Shown here one piece after another: positions 1 through 9,792 of a DNA stretch of 64,000 bases. The stretch lies in contig NZ_CP012678.1 of assembly GCF_001298525.1 (NCBI RefSeq), positions 1,798,001 through 1,862,000 of the forward strand, in the 5' to 3' direction. The position numbers and the translations under genes are program-made. The stretch is from Psychrobacter urativorans. GTDB taxonomy: Bacteria > Pseudomonadota > Gammaproteobacteria > Pseudomonadales > Moraxellaceae. A model generated the notes under the pieces. The model searched no databases, was not told the origin of the DNA, and saw only the letters and a program-made list of their open reading frames with translations. How positions within the stretch are numbered: the stretch's first letter is position 1; every line of letters begins with the position of its first letter.

Positions 1-1040
1 CTCTAGATCTCGTCAAAACATTGCAAAGTACGATTTCAGGCAATCCGCAAGTTATCTTGGCTGAAAACGTAACACCTATTAATGGAAATACGGTTGTAGA
101 GGCGGATACGGTCGTAGTCAGTAGTCAGCCGATATCGCCAGAATACTTGGATAACGGTAAAGTAAAAACTGACGCGCAAATTTTAGAAGACGTAGGCGTG
201 ACCCAAAATGATATCGAAAAATACACCCCGTTAAGCTTAGCTTATGACTTGGATAAGAATAGTGAACGAGGCACATGGTCAGCGCGTCCGCATCGTCCTA
301 TGTATGTATTACCTTTATTTTATAGTACCAACCCTAATCGTAATCCAAGTACCCCCAGTCAAGAAGAAGTCAATTTTACCTCTGATGAGATGCGTAATAC
401 TGAGCTAAAACTACAAGTATCTATTAAAACTAAAGTGGCTGAAGACTTATTTGGGACTAGCGCTGATATGTGGTTTGGCTATAGCCAACTGTCGCATTGG
501 CAGGTTTATAATCAGAAGAATTCACGTCCATTCCGTGCGACTGACTATGAGCCGGAGGTTTTTATAACCCAGCCTGTGAAGGCTAATCTGCCCTTTGGTG
601 GGCGTTTACGGATGCTCGGCGTAGGGGCATCGCATCATTCAAATGGTCAGTCTGACCCGTTATCGCGCTCATGGAATCGTGCCTATGTGATGGGCGGTGC
701 TGAATGGGGTAAATTTGCGATAGTGCCAAGAATATGGTCGCGTATCAGTACCGAAAATGACGATAGTGATGATAACCCAGATATCGAAGACTTCATGGGT
801 CACGGCGATGTCACTTTCTTATATGATTTACCAAATAAGCAAAGCCTCAGTGGCACCCTACGCTATAACCATAAAACTGAAAAAGGCGCGGTACAGTTGG
901 ATTACGTTTATCCGCTGACTAACAATGTCCATGGCTATCTGCAACTGTTCCGCGGTTATGGCGAGTCTATTATTGATTACAATCAAAAAAATACTGCAAT
1001 CGGCGTTGGGATTATGCTGAATGACTGGAAAGGTCTGTAG
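1..1040 (+). CDS. pldA: Outer membrane phospholipase A, 5' truncated by window edge
   Basis: Calcium-dependent outer-membrane phospholipase (OMPLA) that hydrolyses mislocalised phospholipids in the outer leaflet. The reading frame is open to the left edge (first whole codon at 3), so the start and signal peptide lie outside the window; the TTG at 21 is only an internal codon. The C-terminal beta-barrel signature is clear: YSQLSHWQVYN, then SRPFRATDYEPEVF, then the catalytic block HHSNGQSDPLSRSWN near 630-675. The first His, the Ser two residues later and the Asn of SWN match the E. coli triad H142/S144/N156. The 112-bp gap to comF shows no obvious terminator. Family assignment is very secure; the length of the missing part is unknown. 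Confidence 0.93.
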   Translation, partial: LDLVKTLQSTISGNPQVILAENVTPINGNTVVEADTVVVSSQPISPEYLDNGKVKTDAQILEDVGVTQNDIEKYTPLSLAYDLDKNSERGTWSARPHRPMYVLPLFYSTNPNRNPSTPSQEEVNFTSDEMRNTELKLQVSIKTKVAEDLFGTSADMWFGYSQLSHWQVYNQKNSRPFRATDYEPEVFITQPVKANLPFGGRLRMLGVGASHHSNGQSDPLSRSWNRAYVMGGAEWGKFAIVPRIWSRISTENDDSDDNPDIEDFMGHGDVTFLYDLPNKQSLSGTLRYNHKTEKGAVQLDYVYPLTNNVHGYLQLFRGYGESIIDYNQKNTAIGVGIMLNDWKGL

Positions 1041-1151
1041 TTATAAAACTTGTAAGCATAAAGCTTATAAGAATAAAGCCGATAATACACAGAGCTTTCA
1101 TATCAGACACGCCAATGGTACTTACCGTAGTTATTTATATAGTGGTCATTT

Positions 1152-1943
1152 ATGCGTCGTTTAGCACCGTACCAAAGTGGCTTATGGCTGGCAGAGTATC
1201 TGAATAGTCGCTGTCAGCTTTGCCGTGTGACCCGTAGTGACCCACCATTACCACGCTCATTTAACAATGATGCCAGTGGTTCGGTCAGTCGTCTGAGGTC
1301 ATTGTCTAGCCGCTATTTTAATAAAGGGTTGTTATGTCAGCGTTGTCATGAGCATATCATGTGGCTGCCTGCTCCCTTTAATATTGATGTCGTCGCAGGC
1401 ACGTCACTAGCGATTCAAGCGGCGAGCTATTATGAGTATCCTATTCGCCAAGCCATTCGCGCTTTTAAACACCATGAAGACATGACGAAGTTACCATTAT
1501 TGGTGCATACCTTACGTCAATTGCCACGTCCTCATGGTTGCCATGCAGCCAACAGCGTCATTATTCCTATGCCAACGACGAACAGCAGGCTTATGAAGCG
1601 CGGTTTTGACCCTGTAACGGTCTTATGCGCTTATTTATCTAAACATTGGCAAATCCCACTATGGCATGGCGTGCAGCGTATTGACAGTACGGTCAGGCAA
1701 CAAGGCTTGAGCCGCGCTGAACGCTTAACCAATCTGAATAATGCCTTTGTCCTCACCGCAAAACCACCTGTTAAACGTCTGCTATTATTCGATGATGTTG
1801 CCACGACAGGCGCGAGTTTGCAGGCGTTAGCGGGTACGCTACTTGCTCAGTCTATCACGCCTCTTAATGCCTATATTCCCATTACTCATCCCTATCATAT
1901 TAGCGCCTACGCACTTGCGCATGGTAGTCATCGTCATCAATGA
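1152..1943 (+). CDS. comF: ComF family protein (phosphoribosyltransferase-like, competence)
   Basis: ComF/GntX family protein of 263 residues, needed for natural transformation in several gammaproteobacteria; it acts in the cytoplasm on incoming single-stranded DNA. An N-terminal cysteine cluster (CQLC, then CQRC about 40 residues on) is the usual zinc-binding finger. The C-terminal half is a type I phosphoribosyltransferase fold with the PRPP loop LLLFDDVATTGAS. Start ATG at 1152; the Shine-Dalgarno is weak. Its position directly before a pilin operon fits a DNA-uptake context but is not proof of co-regulation, because the following 371 bp carry their own promoter signals. Confidence 0.88.
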   Translation: MRRLAPYQSGLWLAEYLNSRCQLCRVTRSDPPLPRSFNNDASGSVSRLRSLSSRYFNKGLLCQRCHEHIMWLPAPFNIDVVAGTSLAIQAASYYEYPIRQAIRAFKHHEDMTKLPLLVHTLRQLPRPHGCHAANSVIIPMPTTNSRLMKRGFDPVTVLCAYLSKHWQIPLWHGVQRIDSTVRQQGLSRAERLTNLNNAFVLTAKPPVKRLLLFDDVATTGASLQALAGTLLAQSITPLNAYIPITHPYHISAYALAHGSHRHQ

Positions 1944-1990
1944 TAACCCTACCATGCTCAGTATCCTCACCATATGATAAAAATCACACA

Positions 1991-2020
1991 CTGACTTTTA
2001 GTGTTATTTTTATGTATAAT
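1991..2020 (+). promoter_or_regulatory. Sigma70-like promoter between comF and fimT
   Basis: A perfect TATAAT at 2015-2020 has CTGACT (4 of 6 match to TTGACA) at 1991-1996 with an 18-bp spacer. It would start RNA near 2027 and give a leader of nearly 290 nt before fimT. It may be an alternative to the sigma54 element at 2146. Confidence 0.45.
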
Positions 2021-2105
2021 GAACATTGCTAATTTGTATCTTTATACTGTGTAATCAATAATTTTAAAATAGATAACCTTTAATTTATGCCTAATCACGG
2101 TAAAG

Positions 2106-2134
2106 GGATCACACCCTAAACCGAGGTGTAATCC
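2106..2134 (+). other. Imperfect hairpin in fimT upstream region
   Basis: Ten-base arms GGATCACACC and GGTGTAATCC pair with one mismatch around a 9-nt loop. No T-tract follows, so it does not look like an ordinary terminator. It ends 12 bp before the sigma54-like element and could be a protein-binding site or RNA structure; function unknown. Confidence 0.4.
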
Positions 2135-2145
2135 TATAGATATAG

Positions 2146-2160
2146 TGGAATGAATATTGC
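2146..2160 (+). promoter_or_regulatory. Sigma54 (RpoN) -24/-12 promoter candidate for the minor pilin operon
   Basis: TGGAATGAATATTGC, followed by A, compared with the consensus TGGCACG-N4-TTGCA differs only at positions 4 and 6. The GG and GC dinucleotides have the required spacing. Predicted start near 2172, giving a leader of about 143 nt before fimT. The same spacing is found before pilA and the second pilin. Confidence 0.6.
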
Positions 2161-2177
2161 AATGTTAATAAAATAAT

Positions 2178-2200
2178 TGATGAATAAAATATATTCATCA
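2178..2200 (+). other. Perfect 9-bp inverted repeat in fimT leader
   Basis: TGATGAATA and TATTCATCA form a perfect stem around a 5-nt loop just after the predicted sigma54 start site. No T-run follows. It could be an mRNA leader stem or an operator. Confidence 0.4.
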
Positions 2201-2209
2201 TAAGTTACT

Positions 2210-2231
2210 TAGATGTCAGGTAGATGTCAGT
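2210..2231. repeat. 11-bp tandem repeat in fimT leader
   Basis: TAGATGTCAGG is followed directly by TAGATGTCAGT (10 of 11 identical). Both copies carry TGTC, the core reported for PilR-type sites in Pseudomonas, but they lie downstream of the promoter, so binding is only speculative. Confidence 0.6.
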
Positions 2232-2237
2232 TGTTTG

Positions 2238-2275
2238 ATGACGAATGCTTTGTTAATAGAAGGATTCATCGTCAT
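2238..2275 (+). other. 7-bp inverted repeat with long loop before fimT start
   Basis: ATGACGA at 2238-2244 and TCGTCAT at 2269-2275 are perfect complements around a 24-nt loop, 40 nt before the fimT start codon. It would fold in the leader RNA. Function unknown. Confidence 0.35.
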
Positions 2276-2314
2276 TATTTGAAAATCGGTAGTAGTCAGT
2301 CATAGGATATTGAT

Positions 2315-2797
2315 GTGAACGCATCCATAAATAGCTCGTCATACTCACAACCTACAACCAGCGCAGGATTTACCCTGATTGAGCTGATGGTGACGGTGGC
2401 GATTATGGCTATTATTGTGAGTATTGCTGCACCAAATATCAGTACTCAGCTTGCCAATCAGCGGGTAAAGGGTACAACTGCTACGTTAGTCAACGCCCTA
2501 AAAGAAGCCAAAGTAGAAAGTGTGATTCGTCGGCAGATAGTAACCGTAAGTTTTAATAATAATGGCACAGGTACGGGCTCAATCGAGCTTAAAGCTAACT
2601 CAAACGCTGTCGCCACGTATCGATATGATGCCAAAATCACCATTAAGGCTACTGGCGATGTTAAGTTTAAGCCAAATAAAACCGCAGATGAGATGACCTA
2701 TACTATTTGTGATAGTAATACGGCAGCCTCTCCCAGACAGGTTAGTGTTAGTAAGCTAGGTAATATTACAAGTCAACTTGCAGGATCATGCACATGA
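2315..2797 (+). CDS. fimT: FimT-like minor pilin (GspH/FimT family)
   Basis: Minor type IV pilin of 160 residues. The prepilin peptidase site is at Gly18, followed by FTLIELMVTVAIMAI, with Glu at mature position 5. The predicted start is GTG at 2315, preceded by AGGAT six bases upstream; no in-frame ATG serves better. FimT proteins join the pilus tip complex, and in Legionella FimT binds DNA during uptake through a C-terminal GRxR motif. Here the corresponding tail reads VSVSKLGNITS, so that motif appears to be missing. First gene of the tight fimT-pilV-pilW-pilX-pilY1-pilE operon; it overlaps pilV by 4 bp. A separate fimU is absent from this cluster. Confidence 0.85.
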   Translation: MNASINSSSYSQPTTSAGFTLIELMVTVAIMAIIVSIAAPNISTQLANQRVKGTTATLVNALKEAKVESVIRRQIVTVSFNNNGTGTGSIELKANSNAVATYRYDAKITIKATGDVKFKPNKTADEMTYTICDSNTAASPRQVSVSKLGNITSQLAGSCT

Positions 2798-3306
2798 TTA
2801 GGCTATCGTATCAGCGCGGTGTCGGATTGGTAGAAGTACTGGTTGCTGTTTTATTATTATCAGTGGCAGTACTGGGCTTTAGTGCTTTGCAGTTACAAGC
2901 TATTAAAGCAACTGATGAGAGCTTAGTACGTACGCAGGCGTTAAGCGTTGTACGTGGATTGGCTGAAAATATGCGCGCCAATCCTTTAAAAATGCAAGCC
3001 TACCAAGATGCTATCAAAACCCCTGATGAAAGTAAGGCAGCCACTTGTAAAGAATTAAGTGAAAAATGTAGCTCAGAACAGATTGCTATAAAAGATGCAA
3101 ATATCGCGGTCAAAAAACTTCAAGATTATGGTATCACTATAAGTATGGTGACTTGCCCTGGAACGGCTAATTTTTCTGAGATTAAATGCCTCATTGCCGC
3201 TTGGGGCAATACAAAACCTGAGATGAGTGACGACGCTAATGCCTGTGCTACCAGTACAGGCGTCTATAAAAGTGGTGGCACGTGCGTCATCGTGGAGACG
3301 TACTGA
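2794..3306 (+). CDS. pilV: Type IV pilus minor pilin PilV
   Basis: Minor pilin of 170 residues that helps prime pilus assembly with FimT/FimU, PilW and PilX. The short leader ends at Gly9, followed by VGLVEVLVAVLLL with Glu at mature position 5; the downstream GFSALQLQAIKATDES and LAENMRANP segments are typical of PilV. I chose ATG 2794 rather than 2788 because AGGA at 2782-2785 is then eight bases away and the start overlaps the fimT stop as ATGA. Four or more cysteines in the C-terminal half suggest disulfides. The overlap with pilW (TGATG) indicates translational coupling. Confidence 0.9.
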   Translation: MIRLSYQRGVGLVEVLVAVLLLSVAVLGFSALQLQAIKATDESLVRTQALSVVRGLAENMRANPLKMQAYQDAIKTPDESKAATCKELSEKCSSEQIAIKDANIAVKKLQDYGITISMVTCPGTANFSEIKCLIAAWGNTKPEMSDDANACATSTGVYKSGGTCVIVETY

Positions 3307-4277
3307 TGAGCCATATTACTCCCAGACTCATATCTCATGATATCCGCCATCAGCGAGGGTTTACCTTAATTGAGCTGATGATATCACTGGTATTAGGGTT
3401 GCTGATATCGGCAGCGGTCATACAAGTTTTTATAACCAGTCAGCGCGTCGATCGGATACAAACTGCAGGCTCTGAGATTCAGGACAAAGCAGTATTTGGA
3501 TTACAGACTATTGAGCCACAAATACGTCTTGCGAATTTGGGTAATGACGGCGTGGCTATTAATGACACGACAGCGATGGGCGGTGTTATTTTAACCGTCG
3601 GTAAGGAAGATGCTACTAATGTCAATGCTGCGGTAAAAAATGGTGATACCTCTGGCAATTTTGTAACACGCACGGTCGCTACGAGCCCCGCTACGTTAAG
3701 CAATACAGATATACCGAGTGAACAGCTGACCATTCAATATGTGAATACTACAGGGAAAGAGCTGTTTGACTGCGAAGGTGTAAATATTGAACCGAATGCG
3801 CATGTCATTACTCGTTATTTTGTCACCACAGGTACAGGTACCGGAAATGGTACAAGAAGAAACCTCAATCTTAATTGTGACGCTGGTCGTATAAAAGATA
3901 AAACAGCAGAAAACTTCACGGACAACGGTCAAACTATTATTGAGAATATTGATCAATTTAACATCCGTTTGGGCGTACAACAGTCTGTCGTCACCGCATC
4001 AGGTAAAGTAAGCTATGAATATGCCGATATGACTGTGGCGCAATATATGGCGTTGACCGATCCCAAGCCACCAATCGTCAATATTAGAATTGCTGTTTTA
4101 GCGCGTAGTACTGCGAACAGTCCTGAAGCAAGCGCTGAAAAATTTATCATATTCGGTGAAGAGCAGACTCTAAAAACACAAGGTAATGCGCCAAAGTATC
4201 TGCGCCGTGTCTATGAGTCAAATATTTTATTACGCAATGCGCGCGTCATGCGTATCATTGATAATAGTGCACCATAA
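3306..4277 (+). CDS. pilW: Type IV pilus assembly protein PilW
   Basis: Minor pilin of the PilW type, 323 residues with this start. The prepilin cleavage site is Gly18 followed by [16 protein letters not shown], then the helix segment VFITSQRVDRIQTAG typical of PilW/GspJ-like proteins. The C-terminal half is a long extracellular beta-rich domain. ATG 3306 overlaps the pilV stop (TGATG) and gives a normal-length leader; the in-frame start at 3282 would lie inside pilV. Works in the tip-priming complex with PilV, PilX and PilY1. An 87-bp gap to pilX has no visible terminator. Confidence 0.9.
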   Translation: MSHITPRLISHDIRHQRGFTLIELMISLVLGLLISAAVIQVFITSQRVDRIQTAGSEIQDKAVFGLQTIEPQIRLANLGNDGVAINDTTAMGGVILTVGKEDATNVNAAVKNGDTSGNFVTRTVATSPATLSNTDIPSEQLTIQYVNTTGKELFDCEGVNIEPNAHVITRYFVTTGTGTGNGTRRNLNLNCDAGRIKDKTAENFTDNGQTIIENIDQFNIRLGVQQSVVTASGKVSYEYADMTVAQYMALTDPKPPIVNIRIAVLARSTANSPEASAEKFIIFGEEQTLKTQGNAPKYLRRVYESNILLRNARVMRIIDNSAP

Positions 4278-4364
4278 ACCATTGTTAGATAATTATTATT
4301 GATTAAGTAGATGACTCCAGCCTCAGATTTGATGGCTAATGTATATTAATAAAGGTAATTAGCC

Positions 4365-5186
4365 ATGGATATCAATAGACATTACTCAACTCCCTCTACA
4401 TTATCCAATCAGCACGGTGCGGTCTTGATTGTCGTATTGCTGTTTTTAATTCTTATCATGCTTGTTGGCGTAATTGCGGTACGTAACAGCAGCATCGACC
4501 TGAAGCTTGCGACCAGTGATCAGATTAATACCGTACTATTACAGTCCTCGGATAGTGTCAATAATAAGATTGAGATGTCAGTTAATGATGACCCTCAGAG
4601 TCAAGAACATAAGCAGATCATGAGCTTTACGGGCATCTTTGGCTATTATATTTTGAACAGCAGTGCCGATAATGACATTATTGACTTCTGTTATCGTCCG
4701 CGTACGGGATTTTTTAATATTGATAAAGCCGTGATACGTCGTAGTGCGGGTATGCTATTGAGTAATAATGAGGGCTACTGTGATCCTACCGTAATTGGTG
4801 ATTATACCAGTGCTCGCAACACTACCATGACCCAAGTCATGATCAAAAATGTCAGTAATGTAGCTGGTACACGTGCCTTTGGACATATGACGCTTGGCTC
4901 AGACACTGAAGCCAAAACGGCGAAAATGCATACCTTTGCTATTTATTCGACTTCAGTACTGCCTTCTTATGGCAATGCCAAAACCGATGAGATCAAAGAC
5001 TGCTTTAAAAAAGACGCCTCAGATAGCGCCGATGGTGTGTCCAAATGTATGACGGATAATAATATCCCGAACAAAATGCTGGTCGAGCAGGTTGATGTCG
5101 CTAATATTCAAAGCGGCGAGTTTTGTAATTTCTTTGGCAGTGGCACTAAAGGTAATAGCACCAGTGCGCTATGCAAAGACAGCTAA
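4365..5186 (+). CDS. pilX: Type IV pilus assembly protein PilX
   Basis: PilX-type minor pilin of 273 residues. The leader ends at Gly18 (NQHG), followed by AVLIVVLLFLILIMLVGVIAV; mature position 5 is Val, not Glu, which is usual for PilX and the analogous GspK and fits a role at the very tip that needs no Glu5 salt bridge. The rest is an exported, mostly polar domain with several cysteines. Preceded by AAAGG about ten bases before ATG 4365. It lies between pilW and pilY1, as in Pseudomonas and Acinetobacter; PilX and PilY1 are known to work together. Confidence 0.87.
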   Translation: MDINRHYSTPSTLSNQHGAVLIVVLLFLILIMLVGVIAVRNSSIDLKLATSDQINTVLLQSSDSVNNKIEMSVNDDPQSQEHKQIMSFTGIFGYYILNSSADNDIIDFCYRPRTGFFNIDKAVIRRSAGMLLSNNEGYCDPTVIGDYTSARNTTMTQVMIKNVSNVAGTRAFGHMTLGSDTEAKTAKMHTFAIYSTSVLPSYGNAKTDEIKDCFKKDASDSADGVSKCMTDNNIPNKMLVEQVDVANIQSGEFCNFFGSGTKGNSTSALCKDS

Positions 5187-5346
5187 TATATATAAAAGAT
5201 ATTATTAATAAATTGCTCAAAATAGATATTTCGTTATACAACGTATGTTCTATTTTTTACTACTTTCACTTTATAGCTTTTGCAAGATTGTCATTATTCT
5301 ATGCATACCACTGCGTCTATTGTAGCCGTGCTCAGGAGATAACATT

Positions 5347-8300
5347 ATGAAACCCAGAGATCTCAATCGTTATCATACGCCAGCAGAGACTGCCTGCGAG
5401 CATGGTGTATCACAACCGGTACATTCCGCCTTACGTATTTCAAGCGTCAGTGCCGCTGTACTCGGTATGCTGTGTATGACAGTGGCACAGGCTGCAGTGA
5501 ATGAACAAGGGGTCGTCAGTAAAATGGGCGACTTAAGTATTTATCAGCCAGCATCGGCAGCGCGTACCAACCTGATGATGATGATTGATACTTCAGGCTC
5601 GATGGGTATTAGCTCATTGGTATTGCCAAAGAATAACCCATACGGTAGTCCAGGGGACGTAGATGTGGCGCTGTGTGACCGGATAGGTGTTGGTGAATAT
5701 CAAAATAATCGCTCCACCACCAACAATATTTTCGAATGGAAGTACAATCTGATTGATAATACTGTCGGTAGTCCAACTAAAGGTCAAACTGCTATTTATA
5801 AAAGCGTTGTTATAGGGAATCAGACTTTCCCATATTATGTCCGTGGCTGTACTAAAACAATTGGAACTGGCAGCAACGCAAAAACCGTCACTGAGCTTGA
5901 CCGCCTATCGCGTCTGAAAGACGCCCTGTTGCCACTGCTTGCCAGTGACCAAATCAGTAATAAAGTCTATATGGGGCTTGGGCATTTTTCATCTAAGACT
6001 GAGATGAGTATTGGTACGGCAACTAACAAGTTAGTCGATGGTCACTCAGGTCGTATACTCGTACCCTCAGCACCTTTAACTATTGCCCAGCGTCAAAAAA
6101 TCGCTACCGAATTGGCTAACATTCAGTCACTTGACACCACTACCAATCAAGACGGTACTCCAAATGCGAATTTAAAACTGTCCAGTAATAGCTATCCAAA
6201 TATTACTAAATCATCGAGTGGTACACCAACAGCCCACGCCTATGCGGAGGCTGGTGCTTATATGATGGGTACAGGCACAGGTACTGACAGTACTTTAACC
6301 AACATCACCAATATTAAAATTATTTATGATGGCTATATGGTGAAGCAGAAGTCTGCCACGGAAGGCAATCAAATCTACTTTGTTTGTATTGAGCTGGGTC
6401 CTAATGATACTACCGCTATCGGCGCTACCGTGAAGCAGTGTGTCAATAACTGGCCAGGTCGTGATGGTAATACTGTTACGAAGGGAACTGTCACTGGTGG
6501 TATTTACTACCCTAACGCGTCAGGCGGTTGGGGAAAAATTACTGATCAAGCAGATTTTAATGCTAAATTTAAAGCGGCTACTGGTAAAACAGTAGCGATG
6601 ACCAATCTATGGGATACCTATGATAGCTTGCCTGTTGGTTGGCGCTATGGTGGTTGGCTAAAAGTAGCGCAAGAGCCGCTTGATATTGAGCCTATCGTTG
6701 GAACCGTTTGGGGTTATGGTGAAGGCATTACAGGTCTTGTGTCCTATCGAACCAACCCATTCACTCTAAAGCCAGACCTCGCAGACAATAATGTGGGCGG
6801 TTTTAGATATTCAGCAGCAGACACTAAAAATGCCAGTACTAATACTTATATCAAGGGTAGTAGTAAAGAGAGCTGCGATAGTAATGGTATTTACTTCTTA
6901 ACCGATGGTGCGCCTAACTCTACCAAAGATAGCATGGCGCAGACTATTATTAATAGCTCTTTAACCAGTAGCTATAGTATTGCCAGTAAGCCATCAGGTC
7001 TGGTTTCTCCAAAACTACAGTCCAACCTTTTCCCTGGGGAAACAGGCGGCTGGGAGTATATCGGCGAGTATGCTAAGCGTTTATATGACGGCACAAAAAA
7101 CCCGTCAGGTGCCAGTATCCGAACCGCAGTAGCAGGCTTTGGCTCATCGTTCTCTGGTATTCCCAAAAAATCTGATGGTACTTATGACTGCGATAAAGCA
7201 ACCAACTTAGACGCCCAAAATGCCTGTAAATGGGGCGGGAAAGACTATGGTAATGGCGGCTTTTTTTATGCAGAAACGTCACTCGATATCGCTAATAGTG
7301 TGCAAAAATTCATCACCGACTTGAATCAAACCATCAATACCATTCCAGCAGGTACTATTAGCGTACCCGATGATCCCTATCAGACCAGTGCAACTTTACC
7401 CTATGCCTATCTACCACTACTGGAGCCAAAAGTAGGCGATACTTATCGAGTATGGCCAGGTAACCTTAAAAAATATGAAACCAAGAATGGTACTTTATAT
7501 GGTAAAAATGGCAGTCGACTGTATAACAATCAAAGTGGTGCGTTAAAAGACAGCACGGCTGATTTATGGCAGCCGACTCCATATCTTGATTCAGGAAACT
7601 CAGCTGTCACTGCAGGTGGGTTTTATGCGCAGCTCACTGCTCCCAACTCGCAGTCACCAGCCAGTACCCGTAACGTATTTGTTGAGAACTATATTGGTTC
7701 TAATGCTGACCCAATCCCTGAGGGTGTGGTAAAAATTGCTGTGGCTAGTTCAGGTGAACCTATCGGTTTTCCTACTGTTAACGACGCTGTTTATTATAAT
7801 AATCAAGGAGGCTTTGGGCTACTTCAATCCAAGCGCTTATTGCTTAACTTTTTAGGCTATAACATTCCTTATAACACTAGTGACAATACAGAGATATTTA
7901 AATTTAGAATGCAGGATTACTTACCGCTATCTCCTATCCGTCAAGTCGGTGGTGTGGTGCATTCAAAGCCTGCACTAGTCTCTTATAGTGCTGAAGTTGA
8001 TGCAGCAGGTAATGTAACCGTAGATAATCGGGATGACTATCTATTGTTCGGTACGATGGATGGTGCGCTACACATGGTCGATTCGAAATCAGGCAAAGAG
8101 CAGTGGGCATTGGTATTACAAGAGATGTTCCGTAAGCAACCAGACGCACTGGTCAAAGATGCGATGGGTGATCTTGCCTTTGGTGTCGATGCGCCGTGGC
8201 TAGTAAGTGCCAAGTACCGTTATGGTAGTGAGACGGCAACCGGTGGCGAAAAAACACGTAAGGTATCATTATATAAACCCGATACCAATAATGCGAATGA

Positions 8301-9792
8301 TGTGACTAACACCAGTAATTTCTTACCACTTGTCGCCTATGGTGGCTTCCGTATGGGCGCTGATGGTCTGTATGGATTAGATTTAGCAGATAAAAACTTA
8401 CCGAAAATCCTCTTTAGTATTACCCCTGACACGGTTAATAGTAAACCTGTATTGCACCAAAACGTAAACGGTGTTCAGACCACAACCGTCAATAGCGACT
8501 ATAGTAACGTTGGGCAACTTTGGAATACCGTCACCACCGCACGTATGAACATATCGGCAAGTGATAGTAAATATAGAGACGTCATCATCTTTGGTGGTGG
8601 CTACGATATGCAGTACGAAGACCCAACATTTAGTACAACGACTGCTACTCAAGGCAGTTCAATGTATATCAGTGATGCAAAAACGGGCGCTAAACTTTGG
8701 TCATGGGATAACCCTTATAAACATAGTATCGTCGCTGGGGTGACTGTCCTTGATCGCAACAATGACGGTCTGTTCGATCACCTATACTTCGCTGATATGG
8801 GCGGTAACGTCTTTCGCGCTGATTTTATTAATGAAAAAGCTAAAGCCTTTAGCAACGTGCGAGTGGTACGCATTCTCGATGCTTCCAAGCGTGATGCCAG
8901 CAACACGGTGACCAACCCTATTGCCTATCGTTTTTATAACCGTCCGATTGTGAGTTTTTATCAAGATAAGAGCAACTCATTGTTTGCACTGATTAATATC
9001 GCCTCAGGGGATCGTAGCTCGCCGTTATCCAAGCACCGCACGGATATCAAGCAAGCCAATAGACTGTACGGCATCATCGATAGTGACGTGACCCGCGAGG
9101 ATATATTGACCGCTGAGCCGTCTACGTTGAAGATTAAAGAGCTGAATAGTAGTACAGATTTGGTTGAACTTGGTGGGGACAAACTGACGGCAAATACTGA
9201 GGTGGCTAAGCTGGCATTGACTCAACCGATGAAAGATAAGAGTAAACACGGCTGGTATTATCCATTGACCCGATTTAATGGGTTTGAAAAAGTCCCGCAT
9301 ATCAAGGCTATGGGCGACTACCGCGTGATTAACAATTATCTCTACGTGTCGGTATATGATCCAAATATGGCATACAGCAAAAAGAATATCTGTGAGGCGC
9401 AAGTACTAGGCGGCTCAGAGCATCAGCTCTACTGTCTGCCTTATGGCGTGTGTATGGATAAGGACAATACCTCAAAAACGGGCACTGGCGGCTTTATCTC
9501 CGCAGGTGAGGGTATTCAAGAATTAAGCCTTGGCGCGGTCAACTCAGCCAATCTCAATACCACCGTATTACTAGGTACACGCACGCTTAGTGAACGCGCA
9601 GTCAAGCGCTTAAACTATGGCGCGGATAGTAACAAAGGTACTGCACCCAATCCATTTTTAACCGGTAATGAGATTACCGATTCGAACAGCTATGGCGGCG
9701 CTAATACGACTAATGGCGATGGCGCAATGGCAGACTTGCTATTCCGTGACCGTTTTGTGTTAAAACCGACCCAATGGTATGAGGGTAACTGA
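5347..9792 (+). CDS. pilY1: Type IV pilus tip adhesin/biogenesis factor PilY1
   Basis: Large secreted pilus-tip protein (1481 residues) that controls retraction, adhesion and surface sensing. A signal peptide runs to about residue 50 ([20 protein letters not shown]). A von Willebrand A-like region starts at [12 protein letters not shown] near residue 80 (MIDAS DxSxS), with a second MIDAS-type segment FLTDGAPNS near residue 518. The C-terminal beta-propeller begins around residue 865 ([12 protein letters not shown]) and contains the calcium loop DRNNDGLFD near residue 1135, the same type of site that controls PilY1 function in P. aeruginosa. AGGAG precedes ATG 5347. The 160-bp gap after pilX shows no terminator. 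Its stop overlaps the next pilin start (TGATG). pilY2 is not present. Confidence 0.93.
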   Translation: MKPRDLNRYHTPAETACEHGVSQPVHSALRISSVSAAVLGMLCMTVAQAAVNEQGVVSKMGDLSIYQPASAARTNLMMMIDTSGSMGISSLVLPKNNPYGSPGDVDVALCDRIGVGEYQNNRSTTNNIFEWKYNLIDNTVGSPTKGQTAIYKSVVIGNQTFPYYVRGCTKTIGTGSNAKTVTELDRLSRLKDALLPLLASDQISNKVYMGLGHFSSKTEMSIGTATNKLVDGHSGRILVPSAPLTIAQRQKIATELANIQSLDTTTNQDGTPNANLKLSSNSYPNITKSSSGTPTAHAYAEAGAYMMGTGTGTDSTLTNITNIKIIYDGYMVKQKSATEGNQIYFVCIELGPNDTTAIGATVKQCVNNWPGRDGNTVTKGTVTGGIYYPNASGGWGKITDQADFNAKFKAATGKTVAMTNLWDTYDSLPVGWRYGGWLKVAQEPLDIEPIVGTVWGYGEGITGLVSYRTNPFTLKPDLADNNVGGFRYSAADTKNASTNTYIKGSSKESCDSNGIYFLTDGAPNSTKDSMAQTIINSSLTSSYSIASKPSGLVSPKLQSNLFPGETGGWEYIGEYAKRLYDGTKNPSGASIRTAVAGFGSSFSGIPKKSDGTYDCDKATNLDAQNACKWGGKDYGNGGFFYAETSLDIANSVQKFITDLNQTINTIPAGTISVPDDPYQTSATLPYAYLPLLEPKVGDTYRVWPGNLKKYETKNGTLYGKNGSRLYNNQSGALKDSTADLWQPTPYLDSGNSAVTAGGFYAQLTAPNSQSPASTRNVFVENYIGSNADPIPEGVVKIAVASSGEPIGFPTVNDAVYYNNQGGFGLLQSKRLLLNFLGYNIPYNTSDNTEIFKFRMQDYLPLSPIRQVGGVVHSKPALVSYSAEVDAAGNVTVDNRDDYLLFGTMDGALHMVDSKSGKEQWALVLQEMFRKQPDALVKDAMGDLAFGVDAPWLVSAKYRYGSETATGGEKTRKVSLYKPDTNNANDVTNTSNFLPLVAYGGFRMGADGLYGLDLADKNLPKILFSITPDTVNSKPVLHQNVNGVQTTTVNSDYSNVGQLWNTVTTARMNISASDSKYRDVIIFGGGYDMQYEDPTFSTTTATQGSSMYISDAKTGAKLWSWDNPYKHSIVAGVTVLDRNNDGLFDHLYFADMGGNVFRADFINEKAKAFSNVRVVRILDASKRDASNTVTNPIAYRFYNRPIVSFYQDKSNSLFALINIASGDRSSPLSKHRTDIKQANRLYGIIDSDVTREDILTAEPSTLKIKELNSSTDLVELGGDKLTANTEVAKLALTQPMKDKSKHGWYYPLTRFNGFEKVPHIKAMGDYRVINNYLYVSVYDPNMAYSKKNICEAQVLGGSEHQLYCLPYGVCMDKDNTSKTGTGGFISAGEGIQELSLGAVNSANLNTTVLLGTRTLSERAVKRLNYGADSNKGTAPNPFLTGNEITDSNSYGGANTTNGDGAMADLLFRDRFVLKPTQWYEGN

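Larger units (their letters stand above)
1944..2314. other. Gene-free regulatory leader before fimT
   Basis: No ORF worth calling. It holds, in order, a sigma70-like promoter (1991-2020), an imperfect hairpin (2106-2134), a sigma54-type element (2146-2160), a perfect 9-bp inverted repeat (2178-2200), an 11-bp tandem repeat (2210-2231) and a 7-bp inverted repeat with a long loop (2238-2275). The parts are listed separately. Confidence 0.6.
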
